DNA of 64,000 bases, taken from the NCBI RefSeq assembly GCF_042685745.1, contig NZ_JBHUNT010000001.1, positions 3,410,001 to 3,474,000 on the forward strand. Reading direction: 5' to 3'. The notes below the pieces were generated by a model. It ran no database searches and was not told the DNA's origin. It saw only the letters and a list, made by a program, of their open reading frames with translations. This document shows, piece by piece, positions 50,776 to 61,276 of this stretch. Position numbers and translations under genes: made by a program. Origin of the DNA: Prauserella_A oleivorans. GTDB lineage: Bacteria > Actinomycetota > Actinomycetes > Mycobacteriales > Pseudonocardiaceae. The stretch's first letter is position 1. Each line of letters starts with the position of its first letter.

Positions 50776-51630
50776 TCACGCGCCGACGGTGACGCCCGTG
50801 AACCGGACCTCCATGTTGGGCTTGCCGCCACCGGGGCTCGGCTCGAACGAGCCGTCGTCACCGGCGCGTGCGATCTTGTCGAGCACCGTAAGGCCCTCGT
50901 CGGAGATCGTGCCGAACACGGTGTAGTCCGGGCTGAGCGGCGCCTCGCCGTAGACCATGAAGAACTGGCTGCCGTTGGTGTCCGGCCCGGAGTTGGCCAT
51001 CGCGAGGATGCCGCGGCCGTAGGTGAGCTGGTCGAACGTCTCGTCGGCGAAGGTATAGCCCGGACCACCGGAGCCCTGGCCGGTCGGGTCGCCGCACTGC
51101 AGCATCTGCAGGCCGGTGGTCCCGAGCCGGTGGCAGGACGTGTCGGTGTAGTAGTCCTGCTCGGCGAGGCTCACGAAGCTGTTCACGGTGCACGGCGCGA
51201 GCGACCGGTCGAGCGTGAGCGGGATGTCGCCCGCGGTGGAGTGGAGGGTCAGGTCGACCGTGCCGCTCGACGGGACGTTCTCGCCGTTCGGCGGCTCCAC
51301 CTGCTTGGCGGCCTCACCGCCCGGCTTGTACTCGCACGAGACCGGATCCGGCAGCGGCTGGGGCCGTTGCGCGGGCTGTACCCGCTGGGTGGGGATGTCG
51401 ATCTGCTGCGACGACGGGGCCGCGCCCGAGCTGGGACTGGCCTGCTCGGCGGCGTCCCCGTCACCGCTCTGGCTCGTGAGGACCACGATGAGGCCCGCGG
51501 CGACCACCACCACGCCCACCGTCACGCCGACGCCGATGATCTTGCGTCGCTTGGCTCGCTCGGCCCTGCGAGCGAGCTGCCGCTCGAGCTTGCGCTTGGC
51601 GGCCTCACGGCGCTGCTGGTTGGTCGCCAC
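50776..51630 (-). CDS. ppiB: Membrane-anchored cyclophilin-type peptidyl-prolyl isomerase
   Basis: 284 residues: charged cytoplasmic N-terminus (REAAKRKLERQLARRAERAK), one TM helix (VGVTVGVVVVAAGLIVVL), a Ser/Pro/Gln linker, then an extracellular cyclophilin domain with GPGYTFADE, RGILAMANSGPDTNGSQFFM and YTVFGTI. GTG at 51630 (VATNQQRREA) has GGGAGG just upstream and replaces a longer start at 51660. Folds secreted proteins at proline bonds. Same neighbour set as Rv2582. Confidence 0.93.
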   Translation of the reverse strand: MATNQQRREAAKRKLERQLARRAERAKRRKIIGVGVTVGVVVVAAGLIVVLTSQSGDGDAAEQASPSSGAAPSSQQIDIPTQRVQPAQRPQPLPDPVSCEYKPGGEAAKQVEPPNGENVPSSGTVDLTLHSTAGDIPLTLDRSLAPCTVNSFVSLAEQDYYTDTSCHRLGTTGLQMLQCGDPTGQGSGGPGYTFADETFDQLTYGRGILAMANSGPDTNGSQFFMVYGEAPLSPDYTVFGTISDEGLTVLDKIARAGDDGSFEPSPGGGKPNMEVRFTGVTVGA

Positions 51631-51756
51631 CTGCCCTCCCGGAGTCTCTCGGTTGTTCACCGCCTGCCGGCTGGCGGCAGTCTATGGGCACTGTCTGTGA
51701 GGAACCTGTACAGGGGCCGTTAGGGTGGGGCAGATCCCAAACGCGGAGGTGGATTC

Positions 51757-52434
51757 GTGCTCGTCGTCGGGTTTCCGGCCGGGGCGTTCCAGGCGAACTG
51801 CTACCTGCTGGCGCTCGGTGCGGGGCGCGACTGCGTCGTCGTTGACCCAGGCGAGGCGGCGACCGAACCCCTCGAGCGGGCGTTGCGCGAGCACAGGCTC
51901 ACCCCCGCGGCAGTGCTGGCCACCCACGGGCACCTGGACCACGTGCAGTCGGCTGCCACGGTCGCCGACGCACACGGGGTGGCCGTGTGGATCAGGCCCG
52001 AGGACCGGGTGCTGTTGTCGGATCCGCTGCGCGCCCTGGATTCCCGGTCGGCAGCCGGGCTCGGCGACATCAGTCACGCCCAGCCCCGCGAGGTCCGGGA
52101 GCTGGGAGAGGAGCCGCTGACACTCGCCGGACTGCACATCACCGTCGACCACACGCCCGGGCACACGCCGGGCTCCGTGGTGTTCCGTCTCGACAGCGAG
52201 GAGGGCGGCCAGGTCGCGCTCACCGGCGACACGTTGTTCGCCGGCTCGATCGGGCGCACCGACCTGCCGGGCGGCGACCCGGCCGACATCGCCCGCTCGC
52301 TGCGCACGACACTGATGTCGCTGGCAGACGACACGGTCGTGCTCCCGGGCCACGGCCCGAGCACCACGATCGGGCGGGAGAAGGCCGCGAACCCGTTTCT
52401 CGCACAGAGTGTCGTAGGGGGAGAGCATGAGTGA
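51757..52434 (+). CDS. MBL-fold metallo-hydrolase (glyoxalase II-like)
   Basis: 225 residues of the metallo-beta-lactamase fold. Metal ligands: THGHLDHVQS near 52, HTPGHTPGSVVF near 130, GDTLFAGSIGRTDLPGGDP and the late HGPSTTIGREK. It resembles glyoxalase II/persulfide dioxygenase-type hydrolases; substrate unknown. In M. tuberculosis and many actinobacteria this gene is followed by hisS; here a small membrane protein gene overlaps its end instead. Confidence 0.9.
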   Translation: MLVVGFPAGAFQANCYLLALGAGRDCVVVDPGEAATEPLERALREHRLTPAAVLATHGHLDHVQSAATVADAHGVAVWIRPEDRVLLSDPLRALDSRSAAGLGDISHAQPREVRELGEEPLTLAGLHITVDHTPGHTPGSVVFRLDSEEGGQVALTGDTLFAGSIGRTDLPGGDPADIARSLRTTLMSLADDTVVLPGHGPSTTIGREKAANPFLAQSVVGGEHE

Positions 52435-53095
52435 GCCGGAGTCCGCGCGCAGGACGCCAGCGCCCGAACCGGAGCGCATTCCGCTCTACGGCGACAACGC
52501 GGCGCTGCGCCGTAAGCGCGGCCTGTCCGGGCTGGTCGGCGTGGTGCTTTTCGCGGCGGCGTTCGGCGGGATCGCCGGGCTCATCGGCGGCCAGGTCGCG
52601 GGGCTCGTGGTCGCCGCGCTGGTGGCGTTGCCGTTGCTGTACGTGGTGTCCTACAACGCCCGGCGGCAGGTGTGGCTCGAAGCCCGCACAGTGGTCGTGC
52701 GGAACTGGCGCACCCGGCGGATCGAGCTGGTCACCGCCGACCGGCTCGACCTCCTGGTTACCGACGTCCGTGGCACCCGCACCGTGAGCCTGCTCGTGAC
52801 AGGCGGCGAGCGGCGCACGAGCGTGAAGATCGACCTCGCCATCTACGCCGGAACCGGCGGCCGCGAGCTCGGGATCCTGGCGCTGCGCAAGCTCGCCGAC
52901 GGGCTCGCCGACAACATCGCGGCCAACGGTCTGGTGTTCTCCGAACTGCTCGTCGCGCAGCTGCGCTCGGAGGCCCGGGGCGATGCGGCCGCCGACCGCC
53001 CGCTGTACCGCATCGCGTCGGTGGCGCCTTCGGGCAAGCTCGCGCAGCGGTTCACGATGGAGGCCGTGAGCCGTTTCGTGGCGTCGCTGGAGTGA
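52427..53095 (+). CDS. Two-TM membrane protein of unknown function
   Basis: 222 residues. Two adjacent TM helices (about 34-75) with a charged N-terminus, then a beta-rich soluble domain (QVWLEARTVVVRNWRTRRIE LVTADRLDLLV...) reminiscent of bacterial PH-like (bPH) domains. No enzyme motif. The start overlaps the stop of the MBL gene by eight bases. Its last 44 bp overlap a convergent small gene. Unknown function. Confidence 0.75.
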   Translation: MSEPESARRTPAPEPERIPLYGDNAALRRKRGLSGLVGVVLFAAAFGGIAGLIGGQVAGLVVAALVALPLLYVVSYNARRQVWLEARTVVVRNWRTRRIELVTADRLDLLVTDVRGTRTVSLLVTGGERRTSVKIDLAIYAGTGGRELGILALRKLADGLADNIAANGLVFSELLVAQLRSEARGDAAADRPLYRIASVAPSGKLAQRFTMEAVSRFVASLE

Positions 53096-53348
53096 CCGTC
53101 GACTCGCCGGCGAGCTGGCGTTCGATGGCGATGAGCTGCGCGCGGACCGCCTCCAGCTGGTAGACGATCTCCGGCAACTCCGCGGCGGCGAACGTGGCGA
53201 GGCGTTCCAGCTGCGCGGCCGTCTCCCGGAGGTCTGCGAGCACCGTGGTGAGCCGCGGAAGTGTCGCGAGCGCACCGCACACGGCGCCCGTCGTCCGCCG
53301 AACGAGTGCGAGCGTCTGCTGCGCGGGGGTGAGCACTGGACCCAGCAT
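53052..53348 (-). CDS. Small helical protein, unknown function
   Basis: 98 residues, almost entirely helical with heptad-like leucines in the middle (LPRLTTVLADLRETAAQLER LA) followed by LPEIVYQLEAVRAQLIAIER, suggesting a coiled coil. GGAG precedes the ATG at 53348. It overlaps the end of the convergent membrane protein gene by 44 bp. Composition looks coding, but the family is not recognised. Confidence 0.6.
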   Translation of the reverse strand: MLGPVLTPAQQTLALVRRTTGAVCGALATLPRLTTVLADLRETAAQLERLATFAAAELPEIVYQLEAVRAQLIAIERQLAGESTVTPATPRNGSRPPS

Positions 53349-53444
53349 GGCGTCTCCGGGTGATGTGGGGGAGGAGTCGCCGCTGTTCGTACCTCAGTGT
53401 CCGGCCTGGTCCGGAGGCGCCCCGGCGCGATGTGGCTGGTGTGG

Positions 53445-55235
53445 TCAGTGAGTATCGGTGGGGCTGACGTGGCCGGCGTCCTCGCGCACGACGATGAGTG
53501 AGGCCAGCAGCGTCGTCACCGGGACCGCGGCCACCACTCCGATGCTGCCCGCCAGCGTCCGGACGATTTCGGAGGCGATCTCCTGCGAGCCGAGGATGGA
53601 CCCGAGGTCCACACCGGACAGTGACGCGAGCAGCAATACCGGCAACGCCGCTCCCGCGTAGGCCATGACGAGCGTGTTGACCGCCGAGCCGACATGGTCG
53701 CGGCCGATCCGCAGGCCCGCGCCGTAGAGACGCCGCCACGACAGGCTGGGGTTCGCGCGGTGCAGTTCCCACACCGCGCTGGTCTGGCTGACGGTGACGT
53801 CGTCGAGGACACCCAGCGCGCCGATGACGACTCCGGCCAGCAGCAGCCCTCGCGCGTCGATGCCGTGTCCGAGTGACGCGATGAGATTCGACGTGTCGTC
53901 GTCGAGTCCGGTGAGGTCGGCCGCCGCCGAGAAGACAGCCGACAACACGCCGATGAGCGCGAGGCTCACCATCGTGCCGAGCACGGCGACCGACGTCCGG
54001 GCGGACAGGCCGTGAGTCAGGTACAGCGCGACGAACATGATCAGCCCGGATCCGGCGATCGCGACCAGCAGGGGACTTTCGCCGCGCAGGATCGCTGGAA
54101 GCACGAACAGTGCGAGGACTGCGAAGCTCAGCCCCAGCGCGGCGAGGGCGGCGAGACCGCGCCAGCGGCCGAGTGCGATCACGGCGACGGCGAACAATCC
54201 GGCGAGCGCCAGGAGCGGAACGCCGCGCTGGAAGTCCTGCACCTGGTACGAATCCGCGCTGGCCGGGTCGGCGCCGCTGTAGGCGAGGACCACCGCGTCG
54301 CCCGCGGCGAAACGGGGTGTGCTGGGTTCGAGCGGCAGGGTCTTGCGGATCGTGCTTCCCTCGGCGGGCCCGTCCGTGAGGGTGACGTCGATCGTGAGGC
54401 AGGCCTGATCGTCCGAGGTGGGCCGGCCGACCTGCACCTGACCGGGTGTGAGGCAGGGCCCGGTGGCGGCTGCGGCCACGTCGCCGTGGACCGGCGTGCC
54501 CACGGCGTGCTGCCCGCGCACGCCGGATTCCCCCCACGGGTACAGCACCACCACGGCCACCACGGTCGCGAGCGCGAACGGCACCAGCAGGGCGGTCAGC
54601 AGCACCCGCACGGGCCGGGACGCCGGCTCGGTGGAACCGTGGCCGTGACCATGGCCGTGACCGGTGAGCCGCGCCTCGCCCGTCGCGGCGCCGGCAGCGG
54701 TGGTCGCCTGCCCGGCGGCGGTCCGGCCGGCAGGTGGCGTCCTCGACAGTGATGGGTCGTCGTGTCCCACCGCGGACGCGGTGCTCTCCCGCGTGGCCGG
54801 AGACCGGCCGCCGGGGTCGTCGCGGTGTGGCGTGGCTTCCGCGCGCCGCCGGGGTGACCTCCCGCGCTCGGACGCCCGCGAGCCGCCGGCGTGTTCGCCG
54901 CGGTCGGACAGTTCCGTGGGCGCACCCGGTTCCGTGCGCACGCCAGGCCGGCGGTCTGTCCGGCGTGCCTGGGACAACGGCGGCCTGCCTTCCGGGTTCT
55001 CCCCGGCGTCCCGGCCGGAGGCAGGACCGCCGTCGCTCATGGTGTCGTGTCCGGTGATCTCTCGCCGCCGGGCCCGGCCCCGGTACGGGGCGTCGCCTCC
55101 CATAGCTCGGTCTCCCCGGTCGACTGGTCTCGCGTGGCGAGGACCGTCCTCGGGCGGTGGGGAAGGGGTCGGGGACGGCGCGGCCGGGATTCGTCGGATG
55201 GGGCCGGTCTCGTCGTCGGAAACGTCGCGAGGCAC
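53445..55235 (-). CDS. YibE/F family multi-pass membrane protein
   Basis: About 596 residues. A disordered N-terminal region of about 200 residues (Arg/Pro/Ser-rich) ends in a histidine-glycine run (GHGHGHGHG), then one TM, an extracellular domain and six to seven more TMs. The YibE/F motifs are QDFQRGVPLLALAGLFAVAV, LTHGLSARTSVAVLGTM and GALGVLDDVTVSQTSAVWEL. The start is uncertain: GTG at 55235 has AGGA seven bases before it; ATG at 55040 is possible. Function of the family is unknown; the His run could bind metal. Confidence 0.82.
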   Translation of the reverse strand: MPRDVSDDETGPIRRIPAAPSPTPSPPPEDGPRHARPVDRGDRAMGGDAPYRGRARRREITGHDTMSDGGPASGRDAGENPEGRPPLSQARRTDRRPGVRTEPGAPTELSDRGEHAGGSRASERGRSPRRRAEATPHRDDPGGRSPATRESTASAVGHDDPSLSRTPPAGRTAAGQATTAAGAATGEARLTGHGHGHGHGSTEPASRPVRVLLTALLVPFALATVVAVVVLYPWGESGVRGQHAVGTPVHGDVAAAATGPCLTPGQVQVGRPTSDDQACLTIDVTLTDGPAEGSTIRKTLPLEPSTPRFAAGDAVVLAYSGADPASADSYQVQDFQRGVPLLALAGLFAVAVIALGRWRGLAALAALGLSFAVLALFVLPAILRGESPLLVAIAGSGLIMFVALYLTHGLSARTSVAVLGTMVSLALIGVLSAVFSAAADLTGLDDDTSNLIASLGHGIDARGLLLAGVVIGALGVLDDVTVSQTSAVWELHRANPSLSWRRLYGAGLRIGRDHVGSAVNTLVMAYAGAALPVLLLASLSGVDLGSILGSQEIASEIVRTLAGSIGVVAAVPVTTLLASLIVVREDAGHVSPTDTH

Positions 55236-55413
55236 AGCCACATCCTGACGTCCGACGCCGCGAGGGTCCGCGGCACCCGTCCTCGGGGCCCCGGCGACCC
55301 CGTAGGCCGGATCGCGAGCTCCGACCGGGCAGCGCGGACGCGGACCGAGTACCGGACGTCGGTGTGAGTGTGCTGTGTCTCGCGGCGTGACGCCGCTGCT
55401 GATCCCCCATGGC

Positions 55414-55442
55414 TTGACACACCATCGAACATGTGTTCGAAT
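55414..55442 (+). promoter_or_regulatory. Promoter with embedded perfect LexA (SOS) box
   Basis: TTGACA (55414-55419) and TCGAAT (55437-55442) stand 17 bp apart as -35/-10 elements. TCGAACATGTGTTCGA at 55425-55440, a full match to TCGAAC-N4-GTTCGA, lies between and over them, so LexA would block RNA polymerase. The predicted start site falls at or within a base or two of the ATG at 55450, suggesting a leaderless mRNA. Confidence 0.85.
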
Positions 55443-55449
55443 CTCAATC

Positions 55450-57387
55450 ATGAGATGGGATCGTCAGCGAGCCGGGGCGGCCGGTGAACCGGCACTCCTG
55501 GGCCTGTCGGGGCTGGTCCGGTCGGTGCGCTCGCCCGAGTTCTCCGGGGTCACGTTCCACGAGGTGCACGCCCGGTCGGTGCTCAACAAGGTGCCCGAGG
55601 CCTCACGGGTCCCGTTTCGCTGGACCGTGAATCCCTATCGCGGTTGTTCCCACGCGTGTGCGTACTGCCTCGCCGGGGACACGCCGATCCTGCTCGCCGA
55701 CGGGCGCACGAAGCCACTCGCCGACCTCCGTGTAGGCGACCGGGTGTACGGCACGAGGCTCGAGAACGGCTACCGGCGGTACGTGCCGGCGCGCGTGCTC
55801 GCGCAGTGGACGACGCAGAAGCCCGCGTACCGCATCACGCTCCAGGACGGCACGTGCCTGACCGCCAGCGGCGACCACCGTTTCCTCACCAACCGCGGCT
55901 GGAAGTACGTCACCGGAGACCAAGCCGGTGCGGGTCGCAGGCCACACCTCACCACCGGCAACAAGCTCATGGGGGTGGGCCGCTTCGCGGTACCGGCTCC
56001 CGAGTCCGCCGGCTACCGGCTCGGGTACCTGGCCGGGCTCGGCGCCGGCCGCGGGGTGCTGGATGCCGAGGCGGCCGCGCGGGCCGACGCGTTCGCGGAG
56101 TCGGCCGACGGCGCGCCCTCCGAGGGGGAGACGCTGCCGATCGCGCCGGGAGACGACTGGCTGCGAGGCTTCCTCGCCGGGCTGTTCGACGCCGACGGCA
56201 GTCACTCCCGCGGCGTACTCCGCATGCCGGTCGCGAAACCGCAGGTCCTCGAGGCGGCGGTACTCGCACTGAAACGGCACGGCTTCGACCACGCGGTCGA
56301 GCGGTCGAACAGGTCCGGACCGTTACGTGTGCTGCGGCTGATCGGCGGGCTCCCGGAGCGGCTGCGGTTCTTCCACACGACCGACCCGGCCGTCACCCGC
56401 AAACGCACGATCGACGGCGTGGCGATCAAGTCGGCTGCCCGGCTCGGTGTCGTGTCGATCGAGCCGGTGGGGGAGCAGGAGCTCGTCGACATCACCACCG
56501 ACACCGGGGACTTCATCGCCGACGGGGTCGTCAGCCACAACTGCTTCGCTCGCAACACGCACACGTATCTCGACTTCGACGCCGGCGAGGACTTCGACAG
56601 CCAGGTCGTCGTCAAGGTCAACGCCCCGGAGGTGCTGGCCGCCCAGGTGCGCCGGCGGAGCTGGGCGCGCGAGCACGTCGCGATGGGCACCAACACGGAT
56701 CCGTACCAGCGGGCCGAGGGCAAGTACGAGCTGATGCCGGGAATCATCAAGGCGCTCGCCGGGTCGGGCACACCGTTCTCGATCCTCACGAAGGGCACCG
56801 TCCTCGCGCGCGACCTGCCGTTGCTGCGCGCGGTCGCCGCGGACGTACCGGTGGGTCTGGGCGTCTCGATCGCCCTCCTGGGCCGGGACCTGCAACGCAG
56901 ACTGGAACCCGGCACGCCCAGCCCGCAGGCGCGGCTCGAACTGGTCCGGAAGGCCCGCGATGCGGGGCTTCCGTGCGGCGTGTTCGTGGCGCCGGTCCTG
57001 CCGGGCCTCACCGACTCCGCCGACGCGCTCGACCAGCTGCTCGCGCAGATCCGCGACGCGGGCGCGACCGGGGTGACCGTCATCCCGTTGCACCTGCGGC
57101 CGGGCGCGCGGGAATGGTTCGGCCGGTGGCTCTCCTCGCACCACCCCGAACTCGTGCCGCGGTACCGGCAGCTGTACGCGCGGGGCAGCTACGTCGACGT
57201 GGGCTACCGGCGGTGGCTGTCCGCCCGGGTCACGCCGTTGCTCCGGCGGCACGGCCTCGATCGCCGGTCCGGCGGTGAGGAGCGCGGCGTGCCCGGCGAC
57301 GAGGAGGCCGGCTGGCCCGACGGGACGATGCCGGGGCGCCGGGGTGAATCCGTGCCGGCCCAGGGCGACCAACTGACTTTGCTGTGA
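55450..57387 (+). CDS. Intein-containing Rv2578c family radical SAM protein
   Basis: 645 residues before splicing. The host protein (about 353 residues when the intein is removed) is the Rv2578c-type radical SAM family: FSGVTFHEVHARSVLNKVP, then NPYRGCSHACAY joined to CFARNTHTYLDFDAG. The spliced motif C-x3-C-x2-C holds the 4Fe-4S cluster; the third cysteine is the residue after the intein. MGTNTDPYQRAEGKYELM and the later TKG and VPVGLGVSIALL follow. The family is related to spore photoproduct lyase-like enzymes, and the mycobacterial gene is, from memory, part of the LexA regulon; the perfect SOS box here agrees. ATG at 55450 follows directly on the promoter. Confidence 0.93.
   Translation: MRWDRQRAGAAGEPALLGLSGLVRSVRSPEFSGVTFHEVHARSVLNKVPEASRVPFRWTVNPYRGCSHACAYCLAGDTPILLADGRTKPLADLRVGDRVYGTRLENGYRRYVPARVLAQWTTQKPAYRITLQDGTCLTASGDHRFLTNRGWKYVTGDQAGAGRRPHLTTGNKLMGVGRFAVPAPESAGYRLGYLAGLGAGRGVLDAEAAARADAFAESADGAPSEGETLPIAPGDDWLRGFLAGLFDADGSHSRGVLRMPVAKPQVLEAAVLALKRHGFDHAVERSNRSGPLRVLRLIGGLPERLRFFHTTDPAVTRKRTIDGVAIKSAARLGVVSIEPVGEQELVDITTDTGDFIADGVVSHNCFARNTHTYLDFDAGEDFDSQVVVKVNAPEVLAAQVRRRSWAREHVAMGTNTDPYQRAEGKYELMPGIIKALAGSGTPFSILTKGTVLARDLPLLRAVAADVPVGLGVSIALLGRDLQRRLEPGTPSPQARLELVRKARDAGLPCGVFVAPVLPGLTDSADALDQLLAQIRDAGATGVTVIPLHLRPGAREWFGRWLSSHHPELVPRYRQLYARGSYVDVGYRRWLSARVTPLLRRHGLDRRSGGEERGVPGDEEAGWPDGTMPGRRGESVPAQGDQLTLL
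55666..56541 (+). other. Intein (292 residues, with LAGLIDADG endonuclease remnant or domain)
   Basis: Host residues 73-364. Block A starts with Cys1 in CLAGDTPILLADGRTKPL; block B is around LTASGDHRFLTNRGWKYV (typical TxxHxF-like); block F/G ends VDITTDTGDFIADGVVSHN, with Cys+1 of the extein next. DOD motifs: YRLGYLAGLGAG (weak first) and RGFLAGLFDADGSH (strong second). Because the first LAGLIDADG helix lacks its acidic end, the endonuclease may be inactive. Splicing residues all look intact. Confidence 0.93.
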
Positions 57388-57529
57388 AGACCTGCGTGAC
57401 GGCCCGGCGCTCGGGGAAACCTGGTGGCGGCCGGACGACCCCGGTTGGTTAACCTGAGCCGTCGGCGGCATGCCGCCGAGACATCGATGCCAAGACCGCT
57501 ACCACCGCTTTCCGAGAGGATCCTGCGAA

Positions 57530-59296
<1,767 letters not shown>

Positions 59297-60005
59297 GCCC
59301 GCCGGTTTCGCGGTGCCACCGTGGATTGAGCACGCCGGTTGCCAAGTCCGCGCCTGCCCTGGTGGTTGCCGCGCTGCGTCCAGCTCGGGCCGGGCGAGGG
59401 GCCTTCGGGGCCTGCCGGCGGACGGCAGGCGGGGCCATAGCACCTACTGGTCGCCAACGCGCCCGTGCGACTGCCAGGCTTGGAGGTTCGCTCGCCCGCG
59501 CGCACGTGGCTGCTCGCGAGTGCGCCGAGTCGCCGCAGATGGCCTTGGGAAAGCGCCTTCTCGCGCGCGGTGCGACGCGCGCCCACGGAGTTCGGCAAGC
59601 AGCAGTCGTCGAGAGGGCGGGGAGCGAGGGCGTGTCGGTGTGCTCGCCGAGTGAGCCACGGCCGTGCCAACCGCTCCGCCCAACGTCGCCCTCCGAGGCC
59701 GTACCGCTCCGCCACACACGCCGGACTGAAAGCCGACCACCGCGGCCACCAACGGCGGCCTGGCCACCCGGGCGCAGGCACGCGGAAAACCCCAGGCACC
59801 TCCGGTATCGCCATCACGCGGGGGACCACGGACGGGCGCGACACGCGCGGCTGCGCCCTGGTGATCATCGCCACGCCCTGCCGGTCCTCAGGTTTCCGGC
59901 CTGCAGGCGGGGGGTATCGATCAGTCCGGACAATCCAGCCAGGATTTTCACGTTATGGCCCGGATTGTGGTCATCGTCGCTCTCTCACTAGTAGGGTCGA
60001 AGCCA
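59297..60005. other. 0.7-kb stretch without a convincing gene
   Basis: Several frames are open on both strands, but all are Arg/Ala/Ser/Pro-rich with no motif, RBS or codon pattern of a real gene. Around 59440-59660 the sequence is dense in CG-rich short inverted segments. It may be a dispersed repeat or a structured RNA; see findings. The promoter of the downstream kinase-like gene should lie near its end. Confidence 0.4.
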
Positions 60006-61220
60006 ATGACTGTGGACACCTCTCCTACCGATGACTCGACAGTCGGAGCGGGAGCGGAACTTCTCTCCGTCGACGCTGCCGTCGCCGCTGCCGAGTCGGT
60101 CCTCACGCAACGGTTCGGCAGCACGATCTCCTTGATCGATGCCGAGGACCTTGCGGGCAGCGGACCGGCCACGGTCGTCAGGGCGCGGGTCGCCTCGTCC
60201 CCGTTCGCCCTGCCGAGGACCCTCGTCATCAAGCATTACCCGGACGCACCGGCGCCCGGGCAGGACGACGCGTTCGCCCGGGAGGCCGCCAGCTACCAGC
60301 TGTTCACGGCGCTCTCCGCCGAGGACCGCACGTGCCCGGAGATTCTCGCGCACAGCGCCGACCACCGCGTGCTCGTCATCGACGACCTCGGTCGTGCGCC
60401 CACGCTGGAGGACAAGCTCCGTGGCTCCGACAGCCGGGCAGCCGAGACCGCCCTGCTCTCCTGGGCGCGTTCCCTGGGCCGCATGCACTTCAGCACCGCG
60501 AACCGCGAGCCCGACTTCAACGCACTCCTGCGCAGGCTGAGCGGCCGGTCGAAACCCGAGGACGCCCTCCGCGAGGACGACAACCCCGGCACCGATCCGG
60601 CGGCCGCCACCACGCGCGCGCCGGACCTGCTCGCCGAGAAGCTCGGTGTGGTGACCTCGGACGCCGTCCGCGACATCGCCGCCCGCGCCGCCGAGCAGAC
60701 ACGCTCGGCCGCCTTCCGGGCGTTCAGCCCCGTCGACCTCTGGCCAGATAACAACCTGGTCACCAGCGACGGCGTCCGCTTCCTCGACTTCGAGCGCGGC
60801 CGGGTGCGCAGCGCGCTGGTCGACGCCGCCCACCTGCGGGTGCCCTTCGTGTCCGGACCCGAGCCGCTGGCCCTGCCCGCCGGCATGAGCGAGGCCATGA
60901 TCGCCGCCTGGCGAGCCGAGGTGGCGGACCTGTGGCCCGCGTTCGCCGACGAGGCGACGCTCGCCCGCCACCTGCTCGACATCGAACTGCTGCTCGTGTG
61001 GCACGCGACGTGGCGTCACCTGCCTGGCCTCGGCGACAGCCGCGACGCCTCGCCGACCGGGCGCGCCGCCGCGCTCGTCACCTGGTGGCGCGACCTCGGC
61101 GAGCACGCCGAACGCGACCGGGACGACGACATCGCCGAGCACGCCGGGGCCGTGGCCCATGCGCTCGACGTCCGCTTCGGCCCCAATCTGGAGCTCGCGC
61201 TCTACCCGGCGTTCCGGTAG
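60006..61220 (+). CDS. Phosphotransferase family protein (APH/ecdysteroid kinase-like)
   Basis: 404 residues with a protein-kinase-like fold. ATP-binding lysine probably in LVIKHYP near 75, ERE/E region FAREAASYQLF, and a catalytic loop FSPVDLWPDNNLV followed by LDFERG near 260. The loop replaces the usual HGD with SPVD, yet keeps D and N. Such proteins phosphorylate small hydroxyl compounds. Start ATG 60006; an upstream in-frame extension to 59955 lacks similarity. Substrate unknown. Confidence 0.75.
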   Translation: MTVDTSPTDDSTVGAGAELLSVDAAVAAAESVLTQRFGSTISLIDAEDLAGSGPATVVRARVASSPFALPRTLVIKHYPDAPAPGQDDAFAREAASYQLFTALSAEDRTCPEILAHSADHRVLVIDDLGRAPTLEDKLRGSDSRAAETALLSWARSLGRMHFSTANREPDFNALLRRLSGRSKPEDALREDDNPGTDPAAATTRAPDLLAEKLGVVTSDAVRDIAARAAEQTRSAAFRAFSPVDLWPDNNLVTSDGVRFLDFERGRVRSALVDAAHLRVPFVSGPEPLALPAGMSEAMIAAWRAEVADLWPAFADEATLARHLLDIELLLVWHATWRHLPGLGDSRDASPTGRAAALVTWWRDLGEHAERDRDDDIAEHAGAVAHALDVRFGPNLELALYPAFR

Positions 61221-61276
61221 TACCAAGCCTTCGCCGGTCCGTCCCCGCTCCGTTACCCCCGCATCACCGCCGGTGA

